Source of the DNA: an uncultured Oscillospiraceae bacterium
GTDB lineage: Bacteria > Bacillota > Clostridia > Oscillospirales > Oscillospiraceae
Assembly (NCBI GenBank): GCA_910588495.1
Contig: CAJUPU010000010.1
Coordinates: forward strand, 21,532 to 85,531
DNA: 64,000 nt
Direction of reading: 5' to 3'
The stretch's first letter is position 1. The number at the start of each line of letters is the position of its first letter. The notes under the pieces were generated by a model, which was not told the origin of the DNA, searched no databases, and saw only the letters and a program-made list of their open reading frames with translations. Both the position numbers and the translations under genes were made by a program. Shown piece by piece: positions 33,367 to 41,084 of this stretch.

Positions 33367-35772
33367 TCAGGACCGGGCGGCATGATACGCCTCCGCCTCC
33401 CACAACAGGTCCGCGAAGATGTGGGCGGCATAGACCATCTCCTCGCCGGTGAGCTCCAGGGTCTCCCCCTCCACCAGGGACTCAAAGTCCTTCTTCACCA
33501 CTGCCTTGTCCTCCAGGTCCACCACGAAATGGACCAGGAAGCCGTTGACGGTGCCGCTTACCACCCGCTCGTCGTTGACGTTCATCACCAGCGACACGGT
33601 GCGGCGGTCCTCGTCCCCCCACATGAAGCTGCCCTCCACCTCTTTGCCCGCCAGCCGGGGGCAGAAAAAGGCGGGGTCGGTGGTGAAGTACACGCTGCCC
33701 TTGGAGGGGGAGGTGTTGAAGCTCCACTCCATGTAGCCGTCCCCCAGCCCGCCGATGCGCACGCTGCCGGAGCCGTTCCCCGAGCCGGGGGAGTATACCG
33801 GGGTGTACCGGACGGTCTCCATGGGCGGGGACGGGATGGGCCCGTCGTAGTTGTTGTAAAAATCCTCCGCGGCCGTCATGGTCTTGGCGGCGATCCGGGC
33901 CAGGAACACCGCCTCCTGGTCCGTGATGGACGCGGGGTACATCTTCACCGGGCCGGGCAGGGTGGTTTTCCCACCGCAGAGCTCCATGGACACCACCCGC
34001 CCCTGCTCCCCGGACAGGTCCACGGTGAACTCCCACCAGCCGCAAGGCATATAGCTGCTGAGATAGACCGACATTTGGGTGGACACGGCCACCTGGGTAT
34101 GGGCCTTGTCCGCCCACCAGGCGGCCACGCTGGCCCCGCCCTGCTCAAACGTGTACTCCATGGTCAGCTCCCCGCCGGGGTGGGGACCGTACAGGGCGTC
34201 CGCCCCCTCCGGGGACCAAATGGCCCGGCTCAGCTCCCGGCCGTACACCCTGCCCGCCACCCGAAGGAAGGGACCGTTGTTCGCCTGGGCCATGGTGAAA
34301 GTCAGCTCGGTCCCGCTGTCGTCGGGGGCCGGGCGGGCGTTGGCGCAGAACTCCTCCGCCCCTCGGATGCACCGGGCGAAATAGGCCGCCAGCTCCTCCA
34401 CCTCCTGGTCGGACAGGTGGGGGTCGTTCTCCTTCACCCCCAGCACCTGCCGCCGGACGATCGTCTGGGGTGGGTCCGCCAAAACGGTATAGCCCAGGGT
34501 CACCGGCCCGCTCTGCGTGGAATGCAGCTCCATCCGGACGGCGTTCCGGTCCTCGCCGGTCCAATCGGCCCCCCCGTAGACCTGCCAGCCGTTGCTCAAT
34601 TCCAGCTCCCCGAAGGACAGCATCCCCAGGGGGGCCAGCTCCGACCGGCCCGGCGGATGCCAGTACATGCTCCCCGCCCTGCTGCCGTGGATGACCACAT
34701 AGGCGCCGTCCTCGCTGTAGGAGAAGGTCAATCCGCTGCCCGGCCCGGAAAGATCCGGCTCGGGGCTGTCCGCCGGGCCGTCGGGGTCGGTGGCCAGGGC
34801 CGCCCCCAGCGCCAGCACTCCCACGAGGGCCAGCGGCGCCACCCAGAAGGCGGGCTTTTTGTAGTTCAGGACGTTTTTGATGCGGCTCTGAAAGCCTCTG
34901 CCGCCGAAGGCCAGGGGCCCCGCCGGGAGCCTTCCCCCTTGGGACAGCCGCAGCAGGGAGGTGGAGTAGTCCGCCCGCACGTCCCGGCCCATCCGCGCCA
35001 GCACCGCCTCGTCACAGGACATCTCCATGTCCCGCCCCGCCAGGTGGAAGGCCAGCCAAACCAATGGGTCGAACCAGTGGACCGACACCGCCAGCCAGGC
35101 CAGCGCCCGGGTGACGTGGTCACACCGCCGGATGTGGGTGCGCTCGTGGAGGAGGATGTAGTCCCGCTCCTCCCCGGCCAGGCCGGAGGGCAGGTAGATC
35201 ACAGGCCGGAACACCCCCAGCACAAAGGGAGAGGGGATGTGGTCGGCCAGCCGGACCCGCTTCTCCCCCTCCAGGGGGACGGACCCCACCAGCCTCCGCC
35301 GGAGACGTAGCAGAGAGAACAGGCTGTATCCCAGCAGGGCGGCGGTCCCGGCCAGCCAGATGGCGGCGGGGACGGTGCGCCAGTCGGGCACGGGGCCCAG
35401 CTGGTCAACAGCGGGGGCAAGCCCCTCCTCCAGCGAGCCGCCCACCACGGCGGGCTGTCCCTGCTGGTAGGGGTGGTCCGCCAGAAAATCGTTCACCGGC
35501 CGGTCCACAGCAGGGATGCCGGTCTGGACCCAGATCACCTGGTCCGTGCCCCCACCCCGCCCGGCGGCGGCCACCATCTGGGCGGAGGGCAGGAGGCTGA
35601 AGGCGCTGTCCAGGGCAAAGGGGCACAGCAGGCGCAGCAGCACCACCGCCCACAGGGCGTAGGAGGAGATCTTGGGCGCTCTGCGCAGGGCCAGCCGGGC
35701 CAGCAACACGAACAGGATGACGGCGGACCCGGTGAGGCTCATGCCCACCACGGTGAAAAACAGGTCCTCCAT
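33367..35772 (-). CDS. M56 family (BlaR1-type) membrane metallopeptidase/sensor
   Basis: An 801-residue protein. The N-terminal ~340 residues are the BlaR1/MecR1-like membrane metallopeptidase with several helices and the zinc motif LLHERTHIRRCDH plus MEMSCDEAVL. A helix near 310-330 leads into a ~450-residue extracellular part that has no penicillin-binding SxxK domain I can see. It follows the BlaI-type repressor gene by four bases. By analogy the sensor would cleave the repressor on sensing an external signal, but the ligand need not be a beta-lactam. Confidence 0.88.
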   Translation of the reverse strand: MEDLFFTVVGMSLTGSAVILFVLLARLALRRAPKISSYALWAVVLLRLLCPFALDSAFSLLPSAQMVAAAGRGGGTDQVIWVQTGIPAVDRPVNDFLADHPYQQGQPAVVGGSLEEGLAPAVDQLGPVPDWRTVPAAIWLAGTAALLGYSLFSLLRLRRRLVGSVPLEGEKRVRLADHIPSPFVLGVFRPVIYLPSGLAGEERDYILLHERTHIRRCDHVTRALAWLAVSVHWFDPLVWLAFHLAGRDMEMSCDEAVLARMGRDVRADYSTSLLRLSQGGRLPAGPLAFGGRGFQSRIKNVLNYKKPAFWVAPLALVGVLALGAALATDPDGPADSPEPDLSGPGSGLTFSYSEDGAYVVIHGSRAGSMYWHPPGRSELAPLGMLSFGELELSNGWQVYGGADWTGEDRNAVRMELHSTQSGPVTLGYTVLADPPQTIVRRQVLGVKENDPHLSDQEVEELAAYFARCIRGAEEFCANARPAPDDSGTELTFTMAQANNGPFLRVAGRVYGRELSRAIWSPEGADALYGPHPGGELTMEYTFEQGGASVAAWWADKAHTQVAVSTQMSVYLSSYMPCGWWEFTVDLSGEQGRVVSMELCGGKTTLPGPVKMYPASITDQEAVFLARIAAKTMTAAEDFYNNYDGPIPSPPMETVRYTPVYSPGSGNGSGSVRIGGLGDGYMEWSFNTSPSKGSVYFTTDPAFFCPRLAGKEVEGSFMWGDEDRRTVSLVMNVNDERVVSGTVNGFLVHFVVDLEDKAVVKKDFESLVEGETLELTGEEMVYAAHIFADLLWEAEAYHAARS

Positions 35773-35776
35773 CCCG

Positions 35777-36136
35777 CTACCCCCTGTTCTCGTCGATCAG
35801 CCGCCGGAGCTGCTCCACCTCCTCGGCGGACAGCTTTTTCCGGCTGGTGAAGGCGGCCAGGAACTTGGGCAGGGAGCCGCCGAAGGTCTCGTCCACGAAC
35901 TCCCGGCTCTGGCGCCCGGCGAACTCCTCCCGGCCGATCAGGGCCGTCACCACCCCGCCCTCGTTCTGGAACAGCCTCCGGGCGCACAGCCGCCGCAGCA
36001 CGGTGTAGGTGGTGGATTTCTTCCAGGACAGCTTCTCCCCGCACAGCTCCACCAGGCGGCTGGAGGGCAGGGGCTCGTTGTCCCAGATCAGGGCGGCGAA
36101 GGCGGATTCCACCTCGCCCAATCGATACTGTGCCAT
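35777..36136 (-). CDS. BlaI/MecI-family transcriptional repressor
   Basis: A 119-residue winged-helix repressor: LGEVESAFAALIWDNEPL, SWKKSTTYTVLRRLCARRLF (recognition region) and a C-terminal dimerisation helix (FVDETFGGSLPKFLAAF). ATG at 36136 has AAAGGAG 8 bases upstream. It is paired with the M56 sensor and has a twin dyad in its own promoter, which indicates autorepression relieved by sensor-driven cleavage. Confidence 0.92.
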   Translation of the reverse strand: MAQYRLGEVESAFAALIWDNEPLPSSRLVELCGEKLSWKKSTTYTVLRRLCARRLFQNEGGVVTALIGREEFAGRQSREFVDETFGGSLPKFLAAFTSRKKLSAEEVEQLRRLIDENRG

Positions 36137-36160
36137 GGCGATCGCTCCTTTGACAGAGTT

Positions 36161-36178
36161 GGTCTACTGCTTGTAGCC
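36161..36178 (-). promoter_or_regulatory. Downstream BlaI-type operator
   Basis: Imperfect dyad GGTCTACTGCTTGTAGCC just downstream of the -10 box; half-sites CTAC/GTAG resemble BlaI boxes. Confidence 0.6.
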
Positions 36179-36185
36179 TACCCTT

Positions 36186-36214
36186 AGTTTACAGCAAGTA
36201 GACCAGCCTGTCAA
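36186..36214 (-). promoter_or_regulatory. Promoter of the BlaI/M56 pair with overlapping operator
   Basis: Minus-strand TTGACA (36214-36209), 17-base spacer, TAAACT (36191-36186). The spacer contains a second copy of the dyad (36186-36204), an inverted relative of the downstream one. Confidence 0.7.
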
Positions 36215-36237
36215 GGGGGGGACCGCGTTTTTTCCAA

Positions 36238-36277
36238 AACGGCCGGAGGACCGCCCAACGCGGTCCTCCGGCCGTTC
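36238..36277 (-). terminator. Terminator of the osmoprotectant-type ABC operon
   Basis: A 17-bp perfect stem with a 5-base loop immediately after the ATPase gene stop, followed on the minus strand by TTTTGG. Confidence 0.8.
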
Positions 36278-36279
36278 TC

Positions 36280-37038
36280 TCAAGCTCTGATCTGGAATTC
36301 CCGGCTGCGGCACACCAGCGCCTCCACGAAGGGGGTGGCCGGGGCGTCCAGGATCCGGCTGGGCGGGGCGCACTGCTGGATCTCCCCCGCCTCCAGCACC
36401 AGGGTGCGGGTGCCCAGCTTCAGCGCCTCGCCGATGTCGTGGGTGACGAAGAACACGGTGATGCCGCTGGCCTGGTGGAGGGCGAGCAGCTCGTCCTGGA
36501 GCCGTCCCCGGGTGATCTCGTCCACCGCGCCGAAGGGCTCGTCCATGAGCAGGATCTCCGGCTCCGCCGCCAGCGCCCGGGCGATGCCCACCCGCTGGCG
36601 CTGCCCCCCGGACAGGGACCGGGGATAGCGGGCGGCCAGCTGGGGGTCCAGCCCCACCCGCACCAGCAGGGTCTGGGCCTTCTCCCGGCGCTCCCGCCCT
36701 GTCCAGCCGGGCAGGCCGGAGATGGACGGGACGTAGGCAATGTTCTTCTCCACCGTCATATGGGGGAACAGCCCCACGCTCTGGATGGCGTAGCCGATGC
36801 CCCGGCGCAGGGCCACCGGGTCGGTCTGGGCCACGTCCCGCCCCTGGACCAGCACCCGGCCGGAGTCGGGAGACAGCAGGCCGTTCACCAGCCGCAGGGC
36901 GGTGGTCTTGCCGCAGCCCGACCGGCCGATGATGGTGAGGAACTCCCCGGGGGCCGCCTCCAGGGACAGGTCTTTCAGCACCATCTGCCCCCCGAAGGAC
37001 TTGGACACCCCCTCGAAGCGGATGACCGGGTCAGCCAT
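36280..37038 (-). CDS. Osmoprotectant-type ABC transporter ATP-binding protein (OpuCA/ProV-like)
   Basis: A 252-residue ATPase: Walker A GRSGCGKTTALRLVNG, Q-loop AIQSVGLFPHMTV, signature LSGGQRQRVGIARAL, Walker B ILLMDEPFGAVD, and H-loop VTHD. It lacks the C-terminal CBS pair of OpuCA, ending shortly after the ATPase core. ATG at 37038 has GAAGGGA 7 bases upstream and overlaps the end of the binding-protein gene. Confidence 0.9.
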   Translation of the reverse strand: MADPVIRFEGVSKSFGGQMVLKDLSLEAAPGEFLTIIGRSGCGKTTALRLVNGLLSPDSGRVLVQGRDVAQTDPVALRRGIGYAIQSVGLFPHMTVEKNIAYVPSISGLPGWTGRERREKAQTLLVRVGLDPQLAARYPRSLSGGQRQRVGIARALAAEPEILLMDEPFGAVDEITRGRLQDELLALHQASGITVFFVTHDIGEALKLGTRTLVLEAGEIQQCAPPSRILDAPATPFVEALVCRSREFQIRA

Positions 37039-37978
37039 CCAGCAATCCCTTCTCAACGAGGAAGTCCCGGGCCACGTCCTTCTCGTCCAGGCCCTCCACC
37101 TCCACCTTGTAATTGAGCCCGGCCATCTCCCCGTCGGACAAAGCCCCGTCCAGCTTCAGCAGGGCCTGCTCCAGGCCGGGGAACTTCTCCAGGGCGTCCT
37201 GCCGGACCACGGTGGAGCAGAAATAATTGACCTGCAAATTTTTGTCGTCCTCCAGGGCCACCACCTTGTTGTCCGGGTCGGCCAGCTGGGCGTCGGTGGT
37301 GTAGGCGTTGGTCACGTCGATGTCACCGGAGGCCAGGGCCTGATACTTCAGCCCGATGTCGATGTCCACCACCTTGCCGAAGCTCAGGCCGTAGGCGCCG
37401 CACACCGCCGGGAAGCCGTCCGCCCGCTCCAGATAGTCCGGGTTGCCGCCGAAGGTGAGCTTGTCCGCCACGGCGGCCAGATCGCTGGTCTTTTTCAGGC
37501 CGTACTGGTCGGCCACCTCTCCCCGGACGGCCACGGTGTAGGTGTTGTTGAAGCCGTACAGCCCCACCCAAGTCATGCCGAAGTTCTCCTGATACTCTTT
37601 TTGGAGCTGGGCGAGGATCTCATCGTCGCCTACGCTCCCGGCCTCGTGTTTGAGCACCATCACCCAGCCGCTGGAGGTGTACTCCGGGTACAGGTCGAAC
37701 TCCCCCTTCTCCATGGCGGGGTGGATGTTGCTGGTGCCGCCGCCGATGCCCTTGGTGATCTGGGCCTCATAGCCCGCGTCCTCCACCAGCAGGCCCAGGA
37801 TCTCCCCCAGGATATACTGCTCCGTCATGGGCTTGGTGGCGATGCGCACCGTCCCGCCCGCAGGAGCGGCGGATCTCTCGGGCGGAGCGGAGGCGGCGCT
37901 TTCCCCGCCGCAGCCCGCCAGGCCCAGGGCCAAAGCGGCGGCAAAAGCCGCCGTCAGCGTTCGTTTCCACGATCTCAT
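37031..37978 (-). CDS. Osmoprotectant-type ABC substrate-binding lipoprotein (OpuCC/OsmX-like)
   Basis: A 315-residue lipoprotein with lipobox LGLAGCGG. The mature part has the glycine-betaine/choline-binding fold: RIATKPMTEQYILGEILGLL, FDLYPEYTSSGWVMVL and VTNAYTTDAQL. It delivers quaternary amines or a related ligand to the permease. Start ATG 37978 lies 2 bases after the permease stop, with GAGGAAG upstream. Confidence 0.9.
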   Translation of the reverse strand: MRSWKRTLTAAFAAALALGLAGCGGESAASAPPERSAAPAGGTVRIATKPMTEQYILGEILGLLVEDAGYEAQITKGIGGGTSNIHPAMEKGEFDLYPEYTSSGWVMVLKHEAGSVGDDEILAQLQKEYQENFGMTWVGLYGFNNTYTVAVRGEVADQYGLKKTSDLAAVADKLTFGGNPDYLERADGFPAVCGAYGLSFGKVVDIDIGLKYQALASGDIDVTNAYTTDAQLADPDNKVVALEDDKNLQVNYFCSTVVRQDALEKFPGLEQALLKLDGALSDGEMAGLNYKVEVEGLDEKDVARDFLVEKGLLDG

Positions 37979-37980
37979 GT

Positions 37981-38625
37981 CTAAGGACTTCCTCTCTTTT
38001 TGAAATAGCGCTCCAGCGCCCCCAGGGCCAGGTCGCACAAAAAGGCCAGCAGGGCGATGAGGATGCTTCCCGCCGCCGTCATGGCCGGGTCGTAGATGGT
38101 GATGCCCCGGTAGATCGCCACCCCCAGGCCCCCCGCCCCCACGAAGGAGGCGATTCCCGCCACCGAGATGGTCATGACCACCGTGTTGCGCAGCCCCGCC
38201 AGGATCACCCCCGCCGCCATGGGCAGCTTCACCCGGAAGAGCATCTGCCGCCAGGTGCTGCCCATGCCCTTTGCCGCCTCCAGGATGTCCGGGTCCACCG
38301 AGGTGAGGCCCACATAGGTGTTGCGCACCATGGGCATGACGCCGTAGATGGTCAGGGCGATCGCGGCGGTCCTGTCCCCGATGCCGGTGAAGGGGATGAG
38401 GATGCCCAGCAGGGAGATGGCGGGGACGGTGTAAAGCACGTTGCAAAGGCCCATCACCGGAGGGGCCAGCCGGGGGCACTGGGCGATCGACACCCCCAGC
38501 AGCAGCCCCAGGGAGCCGGACATGGCGATGGCGGTGAGGGCCAGGGAGATGTGGCCCAGCAGCAGCTCCGCGAACCAGTCCCCGCGCTGGGCGTACAGCG
38601 AAACGATATTTTGGAGCAGTTCCAC
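37981..38625 (-). CDS. Osmoprotectant-type ABC permease (OpuCB-like)
   Basis: A 214-residue inner-membrane protein with about five helices and the EAA-type loop EAAKGMGSTWRQMLFRVKLP. Only one permease gene is present, so it would act as a homodimer, unlike systems with paired OpuCB/OpuCD. GTG start at 38625 has GGGAGGTG 5 bases upstream. First gene of the three-gene operon. Confidence 0.9.
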   Translation of the reverse strand: MELLQNIVSLYAQRGDWFAELLLGHISLALTAIAMSGSLGLLLGVSIAQCPRLAPPVMGLCNVLYTVPAISLLGILIPFTGIGDRTAAIALTIYGVMPMVRNTYVGLTSVDPDILEAAKGMGSTWRQMLFRVKLPMAAGVILAGLRNTVVMTISVAGIASFVGAGGLGVAIYRGITIYDPAMTAAGSILIALLAFLCDLALGALERYFKKRGSP

Positions 38626-38645
38626 GGCCTCACCTCCCGAGCTTC

Positions 38646-38687
38646 AAAAAAACGCCGGAGCAAGCGGCAGCGAGCTTGCTCCGGCGT
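38646..38687 (-). terminator. Terminator-like hairpin just upstream of the ABC permease gene
   Basis: A 14-bp stem (38652-38665 with 38674-38687) followed by TTTTTTT on the minus strand, ending about 20 bases before the permease Shine-Dalgarno. It could be a second tRNA-array terminator or an attenuator of the ABC operon. Confidence 0.65.
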
Positions 38688-38728
38688 GGCTCAATGTGGC
38701 AAAATCGCTTTTCCCGGCCTGGCAGACC

Positions 38729-38785
38729 GGGGCCCCCGCAAAGCCGCCCTTTGGCTTTGTAGGGAAAGGAGGGGCAGCGAATCAA
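38729..38785 (+). repeat. Dispersed GC-rich repeat, copy R1
   Basis: GGGGCCCCCGCAAAGCCGCC, a short variable part, then GGCTTTG and GGGAAAGGAGGGGCAGCG. The inner AAAGCC/GGCTTT forms a hairpin. Shared with R2-R5 in the tRNA spacers. Confidence 0.7.
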
Positions 38786-38802
38786 GCGCGCCCTGACTTT
38801 TG

Positions 38803-38840
38803 AAAAAAGTCGGGGCAAGCGATACATAGCTTGCCCCGAC
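38803..38840 (-). terminator. Terminator of the tRNA array
   Basis: A 12-bp stem (GTCGGGGCAAGC with GCTTGCCCCGAC) followed by TTTTTT on the minus strand, directly after tRNA-Lys. Confidence 0.85.
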
Positions 38841-38841
38841 G

Positions 38842-38917
38842 TGGTGACCCAGCGGGGACTCGAACCCCGGACCTTCGCCTTAAAAGGGCGTTGCTCTACC
38901 AACTGAGCTACTGGGTC
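38842..38917 (-). tRNA. tRNA-Lys (anticodon TTT)
   Basis: A 76-base cloverleaf: acceptor GACCCAG/CTGGGTC, D-arm AGCTCAGTTGGTAGAGC, anticodon loop CTTTTAA, T-arm GGTTCGAGTCC, encoded CCA. Confidence 0.96.
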
Positions 38918-38931
38918 GTATGGCCCCCAAC

Positions 38932-38995
38932 GGGGTTCCCCGCAAAGCCGCCCTCCAGGCTTTGTGGGGAGAGGAGCGGCAGCAGACCAAATGAA
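38932..38995 (+). repeat. Dispersed GC-rich repeat, copy R2
   Basis: Between tRNA-Lys and tRNA-Gln: CCCCGCAAAGCCGCC, then GGCTTTGTGGGGAGAGGAG and CGGCAGCAG. Confidence 0.7.
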
Positions 38996-39004
38996 TCGCC
39001 CAAA

Positions 39005-39100
39005 CTGGGGCCCCCGGGCCGCCGTCCTTCAGGCGGCCTGGGGAGAGGAGGCACAGCGGAGCGGGCGAGCTTTCGCCGCAGGCGGAAGCGAGTGAGCGCA
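39005..39100 (+). repeat. Dispersed GC-rich repeat, copy R3
   Basis: Directly follows R2: CTGGGGCCCCCGGGCCGCC, hairpin GCCGCC/GGCGGC, then GGGGAGAGGAG and GCACAGCGG, with a GCGAGCTTTCGCCGCAGGCG tail shared with R4 and R5. Confidence 0.65.
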
Positions 39101-39113
39101 GTTCGTGCCGACG

Positions 39114-39188
39114 TGGCTGGGATGGCTGGACTCGAACCAGCGAATGCGGGAGTCAAAGTCCCGTGCCTTACCACTTGGCTACACCCCA
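39114..39188 (-). tRNA. tRNA-Gln (anticodon TTG)
   Basis: A 75-base cloverleaf starting TGGGGTG, anticodon stem CGGGA/TCCCG with loop CTTTGAC, T-arm GGTTCGAGTCC, encoded CCA. Confidence 0.95.
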
Positions 39189-39242
39189 ATGTGGAACGTG
39201 AGGCGAGGACCGGAGCGGACGCTCCGGCCCTCAGCCACAGTA

Positions 39243-39319
39243 TGGGGTGGGTAATGGGGCTCGAACCCACGACACCCGGAACCACAATCCGGTGCTCTGC
39301 CAGCTGAGCTATACCCACC
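39243..39319 (-). tRNA. tRNA-His (anticodon GTG)
   Basis: A 77-base gene including the extra 5' G (position -1) opposite C73, typical of tRNA-His. Anticodon stem CCGGA/TCCGG, loop TTGTGGT, encoded CCA. Confidence 0.95.
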
Positions 39320-39351
39320 ATATGCAATTGACTGCCGGTCATGCGCCCGGA

Positions 39352-39425
39352 AGGGGCCCCGCGAACGCGCCCTTCCGCTTTCGTGGGGAAGGGAAGCGCA
39401 GCGGAATGAGCGAGCTTTCGGAGGC
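39352..39425 (+). repeat. Dispersed GC-rich repeat, copy R4
   Basis: Between tRNA-His and tRNA-Arg: GGGGCCCCGCGAACGCGCCC, hairpin with GCTTTCGTGGGG, then GAAGGGAAGCGCAGCGGAAT and GAGCGAGCTTTCG. Confidence 0.65.
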
Positions 39426-39453
39426 GGGGGACGCAGAGCCTGCTTCGCCGCCG

Positions 39454-39530
<77 letters not shown>

Positions 39531-39547
39531 ATATATGCGCCCCCAAA

Positions 39548-39628
39548 CGGGGCCCCCGCAAAGCCGCCCATGGCTTTGTGGGGAAAGGAGAGGCAAGGAA
39601 GCAGGTGGAGCTTTCGCCGCAGGCAAAA
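39548..39628 (+). repeat. Dispersed GC-rich repeat, copy R5
   Basis: Between tRNA-Arg and tRNA-Gly: ACGGGGCCCCCGCAAAGCCG, GGCTTTGTGGGGAAAGGAG, then GAGCTTTCGCCGCAGGC. Confidence 0.7.
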
Positions 39629-39656
39629 GCGGGACCGGCGGACTTTGCCTCAACGC

Positions 39657-39730
39657 TGGAGCGGGTGATGGGAATCGAACCCACGCGACCAGCTTGGAAG
39701 GCTGGGATTCTACCATTGAACTACACCCGC
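39657..39730 (-). tRNA. tRNA-Gly (anticodon TCC)
   Basis: A 74-base cloverleaf: acceptor GCGGGTG/CACCCGC, anticodon stem CCAGC/GCTGG with loop CTTCCAA, T-arm GGTTCGATTCC, encoded CCA. First gene of the array. Confidence 0.96.
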
Positions 39731-39764
39731 ATAGATGGGCGCATCCGCAAATGTCAGCTTCGAT

Positions 39765-39793
39765 AGGATAGCACAAAACCCCGGCCTTGTCAA
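39765..39793 (-). promoter_or_regulatory. Sigma-A promoter of the tRNA array
   Basis: Minus-strand TTGACA (39793-39788), 17-base spacer, TATCCT (39770-39765), about 35 bases before tRNA-Gly. Confidence 0.8.
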
Positions 39794-39830
39794 TCCCCAT
39801 CTGGGGAAAACTCGAAAAAACCTCACCGAT

Positions 39831-40886
39831 CTACAGCGGCGCGTCGCAGAACGCGCAGCAGTCCACGCCCCCCGCCTGTTTCACCAGAGGGGGCAGGTAG
39901 CGCTCCGTCTGGGTGATGCACCGGGGGTTGCGGCACACCGGCCCGTGGCCGATCTCCACCGGGTCCGGGGTTTTCCGGGGCTGGTTGGCCAGGTCGGCCA
40001 GCAGGGCCATCCGGGCGAACATGCCGTAGCGGGCCTGCTGGAAGTACACCGCCCGGGGGTCGTCGTCCACGTCCACCGCGATCTCGTCCACCCGGGGCAG
40101 CGGGTGCATCACCAGCAGATCCTCCTTGGCCCGGCCCAGCTTGGACCGGGTGAGGATGTACACCCCCTTGTTGCGCTCGTATTCCAGGGGGTCGATGAAC
40201 CGCTCCCGCTGGATGCGGGTCATGTACAGCACGTCCAGCTGGGGGATCACCGGCTCCAGGCCGGACACCTCCAGGAAGGGCATGTCCCGCTCCCGCATGA
40301 ACTGCCGCAGGTACTCCGGGACGGCCAGGTCCCGGGGGGCGATCAGGAAGAAGCGCACGTTCCGGAACTTCTCCATGGCCTTGATCAGGGAGTGGACCGT
40401 CCGGCCGTTCTTCAGATCGCCGCACAGCCCCACGTTCAGCCCGTCCACCGCCCCCCGCAGCCGGGTGATGGTGGTCAGGTCCGCCGTGGTCTGGGTGGGG
40501 TGCATGTGCCCGCCGTCCCCGGCGTTGACCACCGGCACGTCGGAGTACAGCGACGCCGCCTTGGCCGCCCCCTCCCAGGGGGTGCGCATGACCACCACGT
40601 CGGCGTAGCCCGACACCATTTTGATCGTGTCCTTCAAGCTCTCGCCCTTGGCCGCGGAGGAGGAGTTGGGGTCGGCGAAACCGAACACCGTCCCCCCCAG
40701 CCGGAGCATGGCGGTCTGGAAGGAGAAGTTGGTCCGGGTGGACGGCTCGTAGAACAGCGACGCCATCACCTTCCCCCGGCACACGTCCAGGTGGTCCTCC
40801 GGCGCGTCCATGATGCGCTCCGCCCGCCGGTACAGCTGGTCCCACTCCTGCCGGGTCAGGTCCCCAAAATCGATGAGATGGCGCAC
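39831..40886 (-). CDS. pyrB: Aspartate carbamoyltransferase with a fused PyrI-like zinc tail
   Basis: It catalyses the committed pyrimidine step. The first ~305 residues are catalytic PyrB: FYEPSTRTNFSFQTAMLRLG, GDGGHMHPTQTTADL and MHPLPRVDEI. The last ~45 residues add CRNPRC (C-x4-C) and CAFC (C-x2-C), the pattern of the zinc domain of the regulatory chain PyrI, without its nucleotide-binding domain. GTG at 40886 has AGGAGG 8 bases upstream. 351 residues in all; monocistronic here. Confidence 0.93.
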   Translation of the reverse strand: MRHLIDFGDLTRQEWDQLYRRAERIMDAPEDHLDVCRGKVMASLFYEPSTRTNFSFQTAMLRLGGTVFGFADPNSSSAAKGESLKDTIKMVSGYADVVVMRTPWEGAAKAASLYSDVPVVNAGDGGHMHPTQTTADLTTITRLRGAVDGLNVGLCGDLKNGRTVHSLIKAMEKFRNVRFFLIAPRDLAVPEYLRQFMRERDMPFLEVSGLEPVIPQLDVLYMTRIQRERFIDPLEYERNKGVYILTRSKLGRAKEDLLVMHPLPRVDEIAVDVDDDPRAVYFQQARYGMFARMALLADLANQPRKTPDPVEIGHGPVCRNPRCITQTERYLPPLVKQAGGVDCCAFCDAPL

Positions 40887-40914
40887 AGCGGTCCCCTCCT
40901 TAAAAATTCGTTTT

Positions 40915-40943
40915 ATTGTATCACATGTGGAACGGCCCGGCAA
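40915..40943 (-). promoter_or_regulatory. Sigma-A promoter of pyrB
   Basis: Minus-strand TTGCCG (40943-40938), 17-base spacer, TACAAT (40920-40915). The leader is only about 20-25 bases, too short for a PyrR attenuator. Confidence 0.65.
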
Positions 40944-41084
40944 CGGAAAATGTCGAGAGATCCCCGTCTTTTTCCCCCAATCCGCTGGTCAGATCCACGA
41001 AGGGTCCTTTTGCAAAAATTGTCGCGCATGGGATCGCGCCCATCCCTCCATCCTAGCAGGAGAACAAAAAAACGGGGGGATCGT

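Noticed and set aside
40887..40914. PyrR-type attenuator before pyrB
   Set aside because: The untranslated leader is only about 20-30 bases, with no room for PyrR-binding and terminator hairpins.
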